From Sitta carolinensis (taxonomy: Eukaryota; Chordata; Aves; Passeriformes; Sittidae): a DNA stretch of 64,000 bases. Where the stretch lies: the NCBI GenBank assembly GCA_032173965.1, contig JAVUNC010000025.1, positions 13,468,001 through 13,532,000 of the forward strand, given 5' to 3'. Made by a program: the position numbers and the translations under genes. The notes beneath the pieces are model-generated. The model was not told the DNA's origin. It was given only the letters and a program-made list of their open reading frames with translations, and did not search any database. Numbering within the stretch: position 1 is the first letter of the stretch; every line of letters begins with the position of its first letter. This document shows positions 11,600 through 24,839 of the stretch, piece by piece.

Positions 11600-14500
11600 A
11601 CTTTTTCATGAGAAGAAATTACCTCTAAGACTTTAGTATTAAATTCTAATAAATAACTAATACATGTGAAGATATAAGTATACATAAATAATGTTTTGAA
11701 AAAAATCTTTATTAAGAATTTGAGAAACCTATGTTCCTTTCTACTCAGCCTTTTTATTGATGTCACTTCAAGAAACAAAGGAAAACTGGGAGAAAAACTG
11801 CAAAGTGATCAGCATGAAGAACATACTACTGTGGCCAAAGCCCAATATGCAAGTCCTGATAAGCAATATGACATGGAAATTTGAAGATTTCAGGGCAAAG
11901 ATACACACAAAAAATTATAAAATAAGCATTGACAGAAACATTTAAGTATTACATGCCACATTTAACCTATGCATACTTGAAAATCTAAGAGTTACACTTC
12001 AGTGCAAAATATTAAATAAAATTATTTACTCCTTCATTCTAAATAGCATCTGACCAAAGTTCCCCCCTTTTGCAAGACAGAGGTTTATTACCTGATGCTG
12101 AACAGCTCTTTTGAAGTGTACCACACCTGTCTCTTCACATTCATTACGAGACTCTAACATCCTTAGAACTGTTACAAAGAATTATTCTTAGAAGAGGCAA
12201 ATCTTACCGCTACATTCCCCTTGCACCCTCGGGACTGGCACACACCTCCAATTCTGTTGGGAATTAGCACATCATCCCAGCAAGATGGGCCCTTCAAGAG
12301 AAAACCAAAGCATGCAAAGATCACCATTTACTTCAGAAATAAACATACAAAGCTTGGTTTTGTCGCTGCTTTTCCTACTCTTGTTCCTGATAGGTTTTAC
12401 TAGGCAGTTTTATCCTGATTACACCGAGAGGGCTCCCCCAGGTCACACCCCAACCTTCTCCAGCAGAGCCCAGGCACAGAGTGGCTCTGTGGCCCCTGCA
12501 GCCTGAGGTCACTGTGGGGACCAGGCATCCATCCTAGGTTACATTTTCTCAGCTAAAGACAGGGACTGAGTGAATCATAATTACAGAGCTACAAACACTC
12601 ATTGTCTGCTTCAACACTGTTGACACACGGGCCTGCTGCTGACTAAGGGGAATAAAAGATAACAGTTGGAAGTAGAATGTGCAATTAGAAAAAAACATAG
12701 ATTTCTTGGCTCTAGATAAAGCCTTTGCTTAACTGTAATACAACATAATGAAAATGTTAAGGGAGAATTGTTATTAGATTTCTGCATATTTACATTAACT
12801 TCAATATTTAACAGTTATTATTAAAGAAACTCAGAAATCCCCTTACCACCCCAACACAACAATATGAAAACCCAGGAAAAAATGACAGAAAATCCTTATC
12901 AAACTTTACAATGACTTTTCAAATATACACAGTTCACTTATGAGTATATTACAAAATAAAAATAAAGATTGCAAATCATCAATATTTCATAACTGCAAAA
13001 TAGTGTGATTAACAGGATGATCTATCAGAGAAGAAAATTTATATATATAGCATATACAGAAACATTTATAAAAATATTTTGCACCACAAAAATAAATGAC
13101 ACTCATGTGCTTTCTCCTTTTATATTAATTTCACAACCATTAATACTTAATTTACAGACAATAAAATTAATCTGAGCAACAGATATGAAGCTTACAGGTA
13201 TCCATATATACAGTAGAAATAAACAACTGCGGTATCAAAAATGAAAACATTTGGTACATGGATTATTCGGTGTTTGGGACAGAATCAGTGCCCAGGAAAT
13301 AGCAGAAAATCTTTATCCAGAAGAGAAATTATGGCAGTCAACACATTAACCACATTAGTGAAATTAGTGCCTCCTTAAAACCCAGAATTACAGAGTAATC
13401 CAGTGTCACATCTAGCTCCATCTCCTATCAATTCCTCAGCACTGCGTGGGCACAGCTGAAATGGTTTTAGAATTCTCTTAGTAGCGTCAACTTAGTTATA
13501 AAGCATTGATCCAGCCTATCTGGAAAGTTGAGTAAAACAACTTGGTCTTCACTGAGCTCCACTCTCTAGTGTCATCCAGCTGAAGTGCTGGCATTTAAAA
13601 TAGGTTAGAAAAAAATCTTTACACGTGTAAGTTGGATTGGAGGCAGACACAGGGGTGACAAATCATAGTTTGAGTCCTTGGGTGAACACAGCTGCAGTGG
13701 AGTTAGTAAAGGGATGGGAGAACACTCATTTGAATAAACCCCCCAGAAATCCATTTATGCAAACCATAAGAAAAGCCTTTCTTAAAAAGATCTGGTACTG
13801 ATAACATGGGGCAATGATTCTCCTGTTTCTTCATCCTTGTGTGATTAATAGGAGACTCCCAAAGTTAATGATGCTACACCAGCATATACACAAAAAATAG
13901 TCACACCAAGATGACTTAAAAGAGTGTGTAGAAGCAGTTCCACGGGTATGTTAGCAGCTCTGGTACAAATTATCTTGATTTTATAAGAAGAAAATATCTC
14001 AAACTCAGCTTCTTAGAGGAATTAATGTTTTACTTCACTGAAGTTATTTCAGGTGAAAACTTCCCAAGTATTCATTAGTTTTCAGATATGGATATACAAT
14101 CATGGAAAGGTAAGAAGGCATAATAATTCTCAAGCCAGAAAAAAACCACAAAACATACACAGGATCATTTATAAGGTTGAGGTTCTAGAAAAAATGCATT
14201 TTTAAATGAAACCAAAAATGGATGAATTGATGTAATGACTACCATTAGAATTTAACTGCTACAAGTATCACTGTATCATGTCCAAATATGCTTAGTATGA
14301 GATTTTATTTATTAACAGTAACAACAATAATAGGAATTCTGCAGTCACCTTTAAGCTCTAGTTTCCAAGGGAAACTTTTGTGCTACATGGATTGATATGA
14401 ATTTACAGTGCTCTCCCTCTCTGCAATCATTTGCACACGACATTTCTCCAGCACATGTGAGAACTTTGCACACAAAGCAGCTCACTATTTGAAATAAAAA

Positions 14501-15110
14501 TGTCATCTTCCACTAAAGGCATGTCAGAGCATATACACAGGGAGCTGGGAGCAGGGTACCACGCTACCAACAGCTCTCAACCTTTCACTTGCACTGTAGC
14601 TAAAAACTTCCTCTTTTTTCCTTCATAAAAACACCCACAATATTTGTCACTTTTTCACTTTAACTCTTATGATGGGCATAAAACCTGTGAGAAAGTCAGA
14701 TGCATTTAACTCTTCAGGTAACATTAACCAGACACTGCTTTAAGTCAACAGTGGTTTCTTTCCTTCTGTTCTAGCAAAAGTTAGATAAGTTTGTAAGGCA
14801 CAAGAAGGCATTGATCCAGCAGGAATTATAGACTGGCAGAATATAATGGGTTTCAGTCTGCTTGGCATTGATGAGTGGAGAGAGAAAAGTAATAAAACAA
14901 TAAACCCCAATCAACCAGAGAGCCCCTATTCCACACCTCATTTTCCAAATTAGTAAGAGGGAAAATCTCCTTTTCCACATCTGTTCTTGACATTCTTCAT
15001 GGCCATATTTTATTATTAATGCTAACCTAACACACTTCCAAAAGAGTTAGTGTGCTTGAAAATTTTAGTTTTCCACCTTCAAAACAAAAATAGAAGAAAA
15101 GACATTTGTC
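11600..15110. other. AT-rich non-coding DNA with a GC-richer islet
   Basis: No gene is supported. The part at 12220-12540 is GC-richer, with words such as GGCTCTGTGGCCCC, and might be an old transposon remnant. The part at 12700-13300 is very AT-rich with A-rich runs. Open frames are 60 to 73 codons and unrecognised. Confidence 0.6.
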
Positions 15111-15149
15111 CTTGACAAACACTGTGCATTCAAAATGTTAATGTTTCTG

Positions 15150-15650
15150 TAGCGACAGTACTACTAAATGTCATCGCTATAATTGCGTCAAAACACAATT
15201 AGGAATTCTGGCAAGATAAACACTTTGAAATGCAATTTTTGTATCATTCTTTCTTAAGTCTAAGAAAAGCCTGTCAACCTGCAGGCCAGCCAATCACTTG
15301 TGGTGTTATAACACTGCAGGCCCCAGTGTTTGTAATTATTAGCTGGCATTAATCAGGGACATACTGTGAGAGGAACAAAGCCTACTGATTGCGAGATTAA
15401 AGCAACTGCCCCCCTGTACCCAGCCAAATGGCTCTCAGAGAAAGCTGTGCATCAAAATAAACACATCAGAGAAGACTTTTCCGGTGCATAAATGGGAAAA
15501 TGACAGAATAAAGAAAGAAATAGAAAGAATACCACTGAATAGAAAAAGTCTTATCGAGTGTACTCGAGTATTTCCCAAATAACTAGGTACGGCAATTTCC
15601 GTGCTTTGAGCATATGGCAGTTGTTCCTTCCCTTTTCGAGGGGGAAGACA
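15150..15650. promoter_or_regulatory. CpG-retaining unique block, candidate conserved non-coding element
   Basis: By eye I count about ten CpG dinucleotides here, while the preceding 400 bases have essentially none. The block is low in simple repeats. It carries ATTA-type homeodomain words (around TAATTATTAGC and CATTAATCAG near 15333-15355) and a CTCGAG site. Retention of CpG in unique AT-rich DNA is what a conserved regulatory element often looks like. This is inference only: I have no alignment, and no target gene is visible in the window. Confidence 0.3.
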
Positions 15651-16671
15651 AGAAAAAAAGTTGGTGAAGGGTATATTAAGCTTGAAGTGAAACTCCTCTG
15701 CAGCATATGAAGAACAGGGAGGACTGAGATGTTTTTTAATGTATGAGGGAACTACTGGAAGTCAGTGTGCATTGCACTAGTATGTTGTGCTGATGCCCAG
15801 TACAGAGGGCAGTAAAGTGCACTCTACACTCAGTGTCTTTTTATCCTGTAGTCAAGATCCAATTTTTTATTGTAGAACCAAAACTAAATTTTCATCATCT
15901 TTTTTTAAAAAAAATATTTTTTTTTTTACAAAATCCCTAAAACCATCTAGAAATCTTGGATGACAAATTATTCAAAACATGGTTGCTGACAGAACTGTTG
16001 ACCTGTGAAGTCAGGGAAAGGTCAGAAGCAGAGGTCAGGAATAGAAACCAGTGATTCATCAAAGACCCTGAATCTCTTAAAAGGCTGGAAACTATCCATG
16101 TGTTCAATGCTTTGTATTTTCCCGCTTTATATTCTCCTCTAGTGAACAATATGCAGCAGAATATCATTAGAAAACATCTTTGTACCTGCTACTATCTACA
16201 TGAGAGACATAAATCATTAAAATGTTGAGCAAATGACCCAACCAAGGAAAAACTATTAATGCAGAAGGATTTTTAAAGTTATGTAAGAAATAATTTCAGG
16301 TCTTGAGAGGATTTAAAAATCAGCATACAGGACACAGGAAGAGTGATAAATCTGATGCAAATCATGCAAACATTTAGGCTCCTCTGAAAAGTTATGGCTA
16401 CTGGCTTGTCTTTGTGACTACTTGCAGAGCTGAACATTGGATAGGGAACCCTCAGAATGATATCAGCATCTTGAGACAGTAAGACAGAAAAAACCTGTCT
16501 TACAAATACAAAAACACAAGGCTTACTAAATGAAAATTATTTTCCTTTTTGCCATTTTAACAGCAGCATCCACACCAAGCTACCACGATTCACTGCTTCC
16601 AATACCAGTACAGGTGGAAAACTCTGCCTCCCAGACAGAGTAGGAACCAAGATGTGTCCCAATGGGAGCAT

Positions 16672-17084
16672 GCATCTCTCCTATGAGGAAAGACTGAAAG
16701 AATTAGGCTTTTTCAGCCTGAAGAAGTGAAGACTTATGGGAGATCTAAATACAGCCTTTCACCGCCTTAAGGGGACTTAGAGGAAAGATAGAGGGGGAGT
16801 TTTTGCAAGAGCATGTAGTCAGAGGACAAGGGGGAATGGCTTCAAGCTGAAAGAGAATAGGTTTAGATTCAGGATGAGGAGAGAATTCCTTACCAGGAGC
16901 CTGGTGAGGCACTGGAACAGGCTGCCTAAAGAAGTGATGGATGCCCTATCCTTGGAAATGTTCAAGGCTGGGTTGGAAGGGGCACTGAGCAACCTGGCTT
17001 AGTGCAAGGTGCCCTAGCCCATGGCAGAGGGCCAAATGAGCTTCAAAGTCCCCTTCAACCCAACATATTCTAGTATTTCTATGA
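16672..17084 (+). mobile_element. CR1 LINE fragment, 5'-truncated 3' end
   Basis: The segment matches, word for word in many places, the 3' end of avian CR1 retrotransposons as I know them. In order it shows the 'GAGGAAAGACTGAAAGAA' block, 'TTCAGCCTGAAGAAG', 'GGCACTGGAACAGGCTGCC', 'GATGCC', 'AACCTGGCTTAG', 'CCATGGCAG', 'CCCCTTCAACCCAAC' and a terminal ATTCTAGTATTTCTATGA. The last resembles the short 3'-terminal repeat that CR1 carries in place of poly(A). The reverse-transcriptase coding part is missing, as is usual for CR1 copies truncated during target-primed insertion. It is diverged (many substitutions, small indels), so it is an old, immobile copy. The exact left boundary is uncertain by 10-20 bases. 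Confidence 0.9.
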
Positions 17085-18780
17085 AATGCTTAAATATCAT
17101 ACAGATAATTTTTCCTAAGTAAAACTATGAACCGCAACATCCAATCTAGCACAAAATGCATTTCTCCAAATTCTCAGAGCCCAGCTTAACAGCATCCCTC
17201 ATAAGAGAGTGAAGATAAAAAAAAAGTTTTTAAAAGATTACTACTGAATTAGCCAGGAAGTTCTTGCTAGCTTTTTACAGGTGTTCTACTTAAAACACTT
17301 GAAAATTTATTGTGGTAGATAATCTATCAAAGGGAAAAACTGCCAGATTGGCGACTTTTAGGACCAAAATCATCTGCTTAAAACATAGCTTAACACAAAG
17401 TTAAAGGTAATTAAAGTTTACCTACAACTTATGCACATCTACAAAGACCATTCCAGCAGGGAGAAATTAACTTTTGTTCAAAGGTATGTATTCTTTTTTA
17501 TATTTCTGATGAGACTGGTACAAACTGACTGGCACGTGGGGACAGATTACTGCAGGCAAAGCTATCCAAATTGCTGTGGACAGACTTGGACATGGAATCT
17601 CCCATACAACAGGGAGTACAGGGTAGAAAAAGACTACTAAATGAGTCTTGGGGTTGGTTTTAAAGAGATTCATGATACAGGACAGGGGGACTGGAGTTAA
17701 CTACTCTGTCTAAAGAGCACATTAAAGAATCTATCAGAAGGAATGTTTTTTGTATTATTGACTTTGGTTATTAGACCAAATCAATAAAGCACATGAATAA
17801 CTTTATTTATATGAGAAACAGTACTGAAGAAAAGTCAATGACATGCTTTAAGTCTTCGTGGGGATTGAACCTACTGGTTTGATTTATAGTAGGATCTTAG
17901 AGATGAAATTTTCCTGCAAGAGCGACCAGCTTAATTATTAAATTGACAATTCTATGTCAATAGCTATAACTCTTCCAAAATTAAGTAGCAAACAATTAGC
18001 TGAACTGCTCACAGACATGTAATTATGAATATTTCCTGCATGATAGTTATTTCAAATGAAACATGGGAGGATCACACCTTCACATCTGTAACTGAAAATT
18101 TAGTTTAGTATAGTCGAAATAATCATGTTGTTTTATTGATCATTGCTTTTTCTTTCTGAATACAGGTTTCTTTGTGCAAAAGAAAACATATTAATGAAAT
18201 GCTTTTAATAAGTTCTGGTCTTTCTTTCATACAGTTTATAGTACGAGGATTTACAACAGTCATCCTACTGGATCTCCACTAAATAATGAGGGATTATAAA
18301 AGACACCCAAGATAAAGATCTGCAGATTCATCTCTTCATTGATAATATTTTATAGCATGCATTGTGTTGCCAGCACAAATGCTTTCTTATATAAGCAAAT
18401 TATTCAAAATGGGCTTTTTAACATTTATTTTGGTTGGTCCTTCCCAGCAAAAAGGGACAAAAGGAGAATAAAAATAATTCAAATATAACTGCAGCTGAAA
18501 AATTGAACAAAGTAGTCCTGCTGCTGCTCTAAACTTTAGTCTTGAATGAGAGATATAAACCCATAAGACATGGATGTAAAGCCTCCTAAACCAAACAACC
18601 AAACTTCATTCAAATAATCTGTTAGACTAATGATTTCTAATCTATAAATGCTCTTTATGTAGCATTCAATACTTTTTCAAGTCTGAAAGAAGAGATGAGA
18701 ATTGGAGAAAATACCTGTAATTCTCCAAACATGCCCATGTGCTTGTGCATCCTTTGAAATGATAACATTAAAAACCCCTA
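17085..18780. other. AT-rich non-coding DNA, no gene seen
   Basis: This is ordinary AT-rich sequence between the plus-strand CR1 copy and the GC-richer islets. Open frames are up to 71 codons on both strands, overlapping and unrecognised. No repeat or RNA gene was recognised. Confidence 0.65.
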
Positions 18781-18789
18781 AAATCCACC

Positions 18790-19480
18790 CCTGCAAGTGT
18801 TAAGCCAGCAGATCTCCCCGAGGTCAGCATAACCAGGAGCTGCCTAAAGCCCTCTGGCTTCAGCTGCTGTTCCTGCTGTGGTGACTTTCCAGGGCTTCTT
18901 GCACAGGGGACAGGGAGCTGATGGACAGGAGAAATCAAAACTCCTCAGAGCCAGCCCTGCTCTATCTGCAGCTGGGATGTGCTCACAGTTATCTGAGCCA
19001 CAACTGTCAACATACAAAAAATAGCATGTTTTGAGGACTTTGGGCCAGGATCAGAAAGTGCCAAGGGTGTTTCATTTCTCTACCTAAAACAGTCCTCCTG
19101 TTCCCATGCTTCCCCCCCCCGCCAGGTCACAGTTACAAGTGGTAAAAATTGACAGAACTTGGATTAAATGTACTGAGTACCTCAGCTTTGTCTGCTGTGT
19201 CAGGTGCCTGCAGCACGAGGGTTTTGTCCTGCAGGACTCTCAGAGAAGAGCAGCCCAGCACCAGGGGCTGAGAGGGGGATGCTGGAGCCTGCCCAGGGCC
19301 CTTGGGCACTGACAGACTGGCACGGTTTTGGAAGAGAAGGGATTGGCATAAGGATAATTGCTCAGTAACCAGGTCAGAGAGCTCCAGGGGAGCTGCAGAG
19401 GAGTGTCAGCCACTCCGGCTGCAGCACTTCCAGGATCAGGCAGCAAACCCGCATTTTCTTTCAGCTCTACAGAAGGAGGT
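18790..19480. other. Two GC-richer islets, possible decayed repeats
   Basis: The parts at 18790-19000 and 19190-19470 are GC-richer than their surroundings, with a C9 run at 19112-19120 between them. Several short frames (68-84 codons) overlap on both strands, which is expected when stop codons are rare in GC-rich DNA. None has a recognisable domain. Lying between two CR1 copies, these could be older transposable-element pieces, but I could not assign a family. Confidence 0.35.
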
Positions 19481-21165
19481 GGCAGCACTAACATTCAGAA
19501 ACATATTTTAAATTTGGTACAAAACAGTGTTGCTGATTCTGGAGCATGTAATAAACCAGGATTACACTGAACTTTCTATTTCTTATGGTAAATCTCTCAG
19601 AACAGAGTAGGTGAAGACACATTTTCTATGAGAAGGTACTATTTTACCAGTTACAACTGTAATCCCATGTGAAATATGAAACAATTCATCTAAGAGTTCT
19701 GAGATACAGAAACATTTAAGCATCTCCATACATTTTAGTCAGAGAAGATTATGCCAGTCCTGCAATTTGGATACATCATAAACTACATCTGCAGGGGAAA
19801 TATAAGGACTAAATGAAGTAGCACACAAAAATAAAAAATCTAAGCTAAGCCAATACACAACTCAAGGTCTGCAGTTAACATCTTGCTAATAATGCCAACT
19901 AGACACCTTGCAATTCAAACTAATGAGCTGAAGTTAAACAAAGGCAATAAACCAAAGATGTAAAATAAAAATCCAAGCCTCATGAATATTCCACAGTAAT
20001 AATTTAATCCAGATGTAAAAATTGCACGTCAGATCATTAAACTTTATTTGCTTTTTTTAACTAGGATGAAAAAGCTAAAAATCTTTTGGCAGAGAGACAA
20101 GGCCAGAGCATTGCCACTGTAGGGAATTGTTGGAGAAACCCTCAGTCTGTTTATTCACTTCTGTAAGGCATTTTTAGACAACACATCCAGAGACAACCAT
20201 CCATTCCTATGGTAAATCCACAGGGAAGGGATGCTGCCCTCAGCTACAGGTCCTGCCATTCTCCTTCCTTCTCTGGGCTCTCATCTACTGCTTCCTTATT
20301 TCTGCTCTTTTTACTTTGTCCAAAGGGTCTTGCTCCCATTCCTGTGGAAAGTCACACCCCCACCCCAAGGGTGCTACCTACATCTTAAGAGATCCCTAAC
20401 TAACCAACCACAAAAATACAAAAAAGCCCAAAACACCAAACAAGCAGAAAAGCTTCCCACCCCCACCCCAGAATGCATTCCACATTTTTCCTAAGAATAA
20501 ATTTCTTAACTAATCACAAAAGCTAAAGGGCCACCAGCAAGAGACTCGCTTCATAAGGTGTTCAAACACTTTTTTTCACTTACTGCAGTTATACAAAACT
20601 GTAAAATCAAGATTACACACTACGGTATCTGAGGAAAATAGATTGCTATATCATCCATTTTTGATTTTACACATAATCAGAAACCTTGAAAGACAAAACC
20701 ATATCCATTTCAGTGAGAATATTTCAATGTTCCAAAAGGAAAGGTAATAGGATATCAAAGACTCCTTTTTTTCTAAAAAGGAAAACTAAACAAAAATATT
20801 GTCTTGGATTTTTCTTTTATGAATTCTTCAATTACTGTAAACTTTATGTATACAGCAACATATTCACAAACAAAAATATCTTTATTTTAGCTATTAAGAA
20901 ATACAGGCAACCCTGTATCAAGTGCATTGTTCAGATTAATTTTAGAACCATTTAAGATTATGTGGCATGCATGGTGTTTTTTGAGTTTGTTTTTTCCCTC
21001 TAAATCATGATTCTGCTACCACACATAAAAGCAAGATGATTCTCTCAGCATTTTACATGAGAAAATAACCAGTGTTAAAGAATTAAGATAAACCAGGCAG
21101 TTCAGGATCCTGCCTTTGCCATCAAGAGACTGCACACAGTGGGAGGAGTTGATCCAAGTGCTGCC
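19481..21165. other. Non-coding DNA with A/C-rich low-complexity patch
   Basis: No gene was recognised. A low-complexity A/C-rich patch lies at about 20400-20470. The 87-codon and 89-codon open frames at 20231-20494 and 20686-20955 (plus) are compositionally biased, the second very rich in Lys, Phe and Ile, and show no family resemblance. Confidence 0.6.
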
Positions 21166-21597
21166 TGAATCACGGCATTCTTTAGGTTGCAAGGGACCTT
21201 CCAAAGCCATCTGCTCCAACCTCCCTGCAATAAACACCAACAGCTCCACCTCAGGCTGCTCCAAGTCCCATCCAGCCTGACTGGGAATGTTTCCAGGGAT
21301 GGTGCACCCACCATCTCTCTGGCAGCCTCTTCCAGCCTCTCAACCCCCACACTGTGGGAAAGACCTTCTTGATTTCCAGTCCAAATGCACCCTCTCCTCC
21401 AGGGAAAACCATTCCCCTTGTCCTGCCCCAACAGGCAGGAAAGTCTGTCCATGTCCTCCTTCTAAGTCCCCTTTAAGCATTGAAAAGCCCCAACCCTGTC
21501 TCCCTGGAGCCTTCTCATCTTCAGGCTGAGCAAGCTCAGCTCTCTCAGCCTGTCTTTCATGCAGAGGTGCTCCAGCCCTCACACCATTTTTGTGGCA
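21166..21597 (-). mobile_element. CR1 LINE fragment, 5'-truncated, minus strand
   Basis: On the plus strand this reads as the reverse complement of an avian CR1 3' end. It starts with the tail-proximal GAATCACGGCATTCTTTAGG and GGGACCTTCCAAAGC. It continues with TTTCCAGGGATGG, CCCCTTGTCCTGCC and GAGCCTTCTCATCTTCAGGC. It ends with CTCTCAGCCTGTCTTTCAT and GAGGTGCTCCAGCCCTC. Open frames of 80-116 codons on both strands across this segment are by-products of the repeat's base composition, not genes. The reverse-transcriptase domain is absent. The copy is diverged and lies 4.1 kb from another CR1 piece in the opposite orientation. Confidence 0.92.
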
Positions 21598-22860
21598 TAA
21601 CCTGCTTTATAAACCCAGAGATATATTCCTATAATCTAGTATCAAATTTCCCAGCTTTTTCCTCTCCTAAAGCAGTGCTTTACAAAACAGCTCAGTCTTT
21701 TTTTCGTATCTCTCTGTGCATGAATCTTTAATTATTCTGAATTATTCCTGACTTATTTTCTACATATTGGCATAACCAGAAAATACGTTAAGCCCGTCTT
21801 TATGGTTTTCACAAAAATCACTGGAAAGATGAACAAATTCAGGCTAAAGGACATTTGAAATTAACTCTCCCCTTTTCTACCAGAAGCTCTTGATGCCCCT
21901 GCATAACAGCAGAGGGTGTCCCAACACCTGAATTTTGTAAGAACTTTGTCTGGTTTGCTCATACAAGGTGATCTCTGTGGATGTCTTGCTGGATAAGCCT
22001 TTCAAGGACATTAAGCTGGAGAAATGCCTCATTTCTTTATACCTGCTCTGAATCATTTATGTAATTCTAGCAGCTGATTGTCTTAAATAAGAAGAATTTG
22101 GGGCATAAGCATTGACTTTGCCTGTGCTCCAGTGTTCTGAAGAGACACCCACCAGGCTTAAAGGGTAACAGAGCAAGCCATCACTGGGATAACTTCACCC
22201 ACTCCACCCTGTTCCAGGCTCACCTGTGCTTTTCCAGCTTTAGCTTTTGATTTCCTGCCACACAACAGAGTTCCACACAACACGCTGCTCTGAAGTGATT
22301 AACTCTCTAGACACAGATGGCACATGGAAGCCACTTCACAAGCATTAGGAAGTATAGAAATAAGTTACTTCAAAAGGTGACTGCTCTCAGGATATTTTGA
22401 AATGCATAATTCAGGGTAGATCAGGTAGAAGCTACGTAAGACATTTCATCTCACAGTGAAGTTCAAACTTCCACTGAATTCTGAACAGCCTGAGTAGAAG
22501 ATTGCAGTTCTGTAGACAAGATATTGTATTTCATTTACAAAGGATATGATTTGAATTTACTGAACCCATTTCAGGCTAAGACTACCTGTAAAACCAAGTG
22601 TGTTAATCATTTCAGAAAAGAGTGGGCCCTCAGACATAAAATCAGGGTACTTCTACACTGGCATGACAGTAATTTCAAACTTATTTGCATTTCCAAAGAC
22701 TTTAATACATTTTATTCTGAAGACAGAGTTCCCTTTTATTACAATCTCTTTCAGTATCTCTTGTCACATGGAAAGAAAGCAGATATATTATTTAAATATT
22801 TGGCACTTTATAATAACATTTTAACTATCACTGTGATATTTTCCTTGCTTATGGCTCAGT
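21598..22860. other. Non-coding DNA, no gene seen
   Basis: This is unique sequence to the right of the CR1 copy. The longest open frame is 115 codons (22524-22871, plus), rich in Phe, Tyr, Asn and Lys as expected from AT-rich chance frames, and without a recognised domain. Confidence 0.6.
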
Positions 22861-22861
22861 G

Positions 22862-23035
22862 TAAACCGTGACAACAAATAAAATTGATTAAGTGGAATTA
22901 ATATTACGATTAATTCACAGTTCAGTGCCTATGGCAGTGGCCTAATCAGTACCTTTTATTTATTTGTCATCATCAGGCTTAGCTATAACAAATTTAGTTA
23001 TGATAATGAAAAGGATCTAGAACTGGCACTTTAAT
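22862..23035. promoter_or_regulatory. Candidate conserved non-coding element
   Basis: A dense run of homeodomain-like words (GATTAAG, GGAATTAATATTACGATTAATTC, CCTAATCAG, TTAGTTATGATAATG) occurs in sequence free of simple repeats, with two CpGs kept. That texture is typical of vertebrate developmental enhancers in gene deserts. The call rests on texture alone. Confidence 0.22.
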
Positions 23036-24839
23036 CAGAACATAGATGTGGAGTACAATATATATTGGTAAACCAGACAGACCTTCCCCAAATACACACA
23101 CACACTCTAGCACAACTGCTCTTTATAGCTCTGTTATTCCAGGTCTCACATATTTCTCTGAGACTCAGTCCCTATATGAGGCACAAGCTGTTCATCTTTA
23201 TTTCAAGTTTTGTTCTGGTCACTAAATCTCCAGAGCAACTGACAGCCCAGCATTGCAACTCTGTAAACAAGATAATTATAATTTAAGGCAGTGCCCTCTC
23301 TTCACAAAGATAAAGCATATGTAAACCCATCACCTTTATAGAGTGCAGTCTGTACACAAGAAACCTTAGTGGATTATCTCCTTGTTGCAAAAACTGATAC
23401 CAGATACTATGGAGGGAACAACTCTGATGAAAACCAACAGGGTCAAATACACTGAATCTGTTTTGGATTAGAGGGAAATAAAGTAATTCATCATCTTTGT
23501 ACAACTTTTTTATACCTTCATCCCTCAAGTTATGAGGTCTTTTACTTGTCTATACCTAGAATTTTTAAAAAAGCTACCAAAAGGATGCCACACAAAGTTG
23601 GAGTCTTTTGGGTGGAAGGGGGGATAAGGGGAGCAACAAATTAAAAAAGGATCTAATGTCTGTTTTCCTAGCTTTTTTTAATGAGGAATGCCAGTAAGAG
23701 TCAAAAATCAGGAAAATAGTATATAAATAAAAAACCCTCTAATATACATAAGAGTGCTATTTTACACACCAATGTCATGCTACCTTCCTTTTAACATATG
23801 CCAATATTCTTGCACCAATTCCATTTGAACAATTTCCAAATTATCAATAGAAGACTACAAGTTTTCCCTCTTATACAATTTCTACAATTTTCCCCAGTGA
23901 TGAACACCAAAAAAAAAGTCCTGAAGTTATTGTGCATTTAGACAATACATTTAGATCTTAAAAAAAAAAATAACAAACAAATCCAAAGCAACTCACACCT
24001 TGAAATTTTAAGCAAAATCAAGAACATGCACTCATGCTCTCCAGTTCCTGAGCTCTTTCCTGCTAAATTCTTTCAAGCTTCCTTAGGCAGAAAAATACTT
24101 TTGAAAATAAGCTTTACTCTCTAGAGCATTGGTGCTGCCACCACATAGACTATCGAGGGACAGTTATGCATGATAACTATTCACAAGCAATTAATTACAC
24201 TGTGCAAATATCCATGCACTGCTCTGGACAAATTCCCATTGGGTTTAACTCCTTTGAGACAAAGGGTTGCAAAAGCAAAGAAGAAAATCCTATTGCAATC
24301 AGGAAAGAGAAGACTGCAATTTTGTAGTAATCAAATAATTGTATTGGAGAAAGCGTTTGTAGTCCAATATTTAACATATTTTAGTTGGGATTTGAAAAAA
24401 GAGGTTTCTGTTCAGAGTTCTTCTCACTTGCCTACTGAGTGGCTTTAGGAATGAGACTTTCTCTCTTGGCCCACCATTTTCTAAATCCATAATATACTTA
24501 TTTTCTTCATACTGCCTCAGAGCTATCGAGAAATCTTCACTTTTAAATTTAGCATAACTTATAATTTAGCACTAAAATAAAAAAATAATAATAAGAGCAT
24601 TGATTTAGAAATAAAAGTTATTGCAGCAATGAAACTTTTAAGTAGTCGTACTGACTCTTGTTATAAAATTATATTTTCCAATGAAATTGGAAGAAGGATT
24701 TGTTCTTTACTCAGACCTAAAAAAAAAATATTCCTTAATCATTATTCTCTTGTACTTTAATTTTTAATTTTATTTCTCTTCAGCAGACTTAGAGATTGTA
24801 TTTCCTATTACACTAGAGGAAACTGCTTCCTTTTAAGCT
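23036..24839. other. AT-rich non-coding DNA
   Basis: No gene or dispersed repeat was recognised. There is a short CA-type run (ACACACACACAC) near 23094-23105 and A-rich runs at 23900-23970. Open frames are at most 92 codons and overlap on opposite strands. Confidence 0.6.

Noticed and set aside
21102..21582. Open frames of 80-116 codons on both strands
   Set aside because: They lie in the CR1 3' end and are caused by its composition; they are not the CR1 reverse transcriptase.
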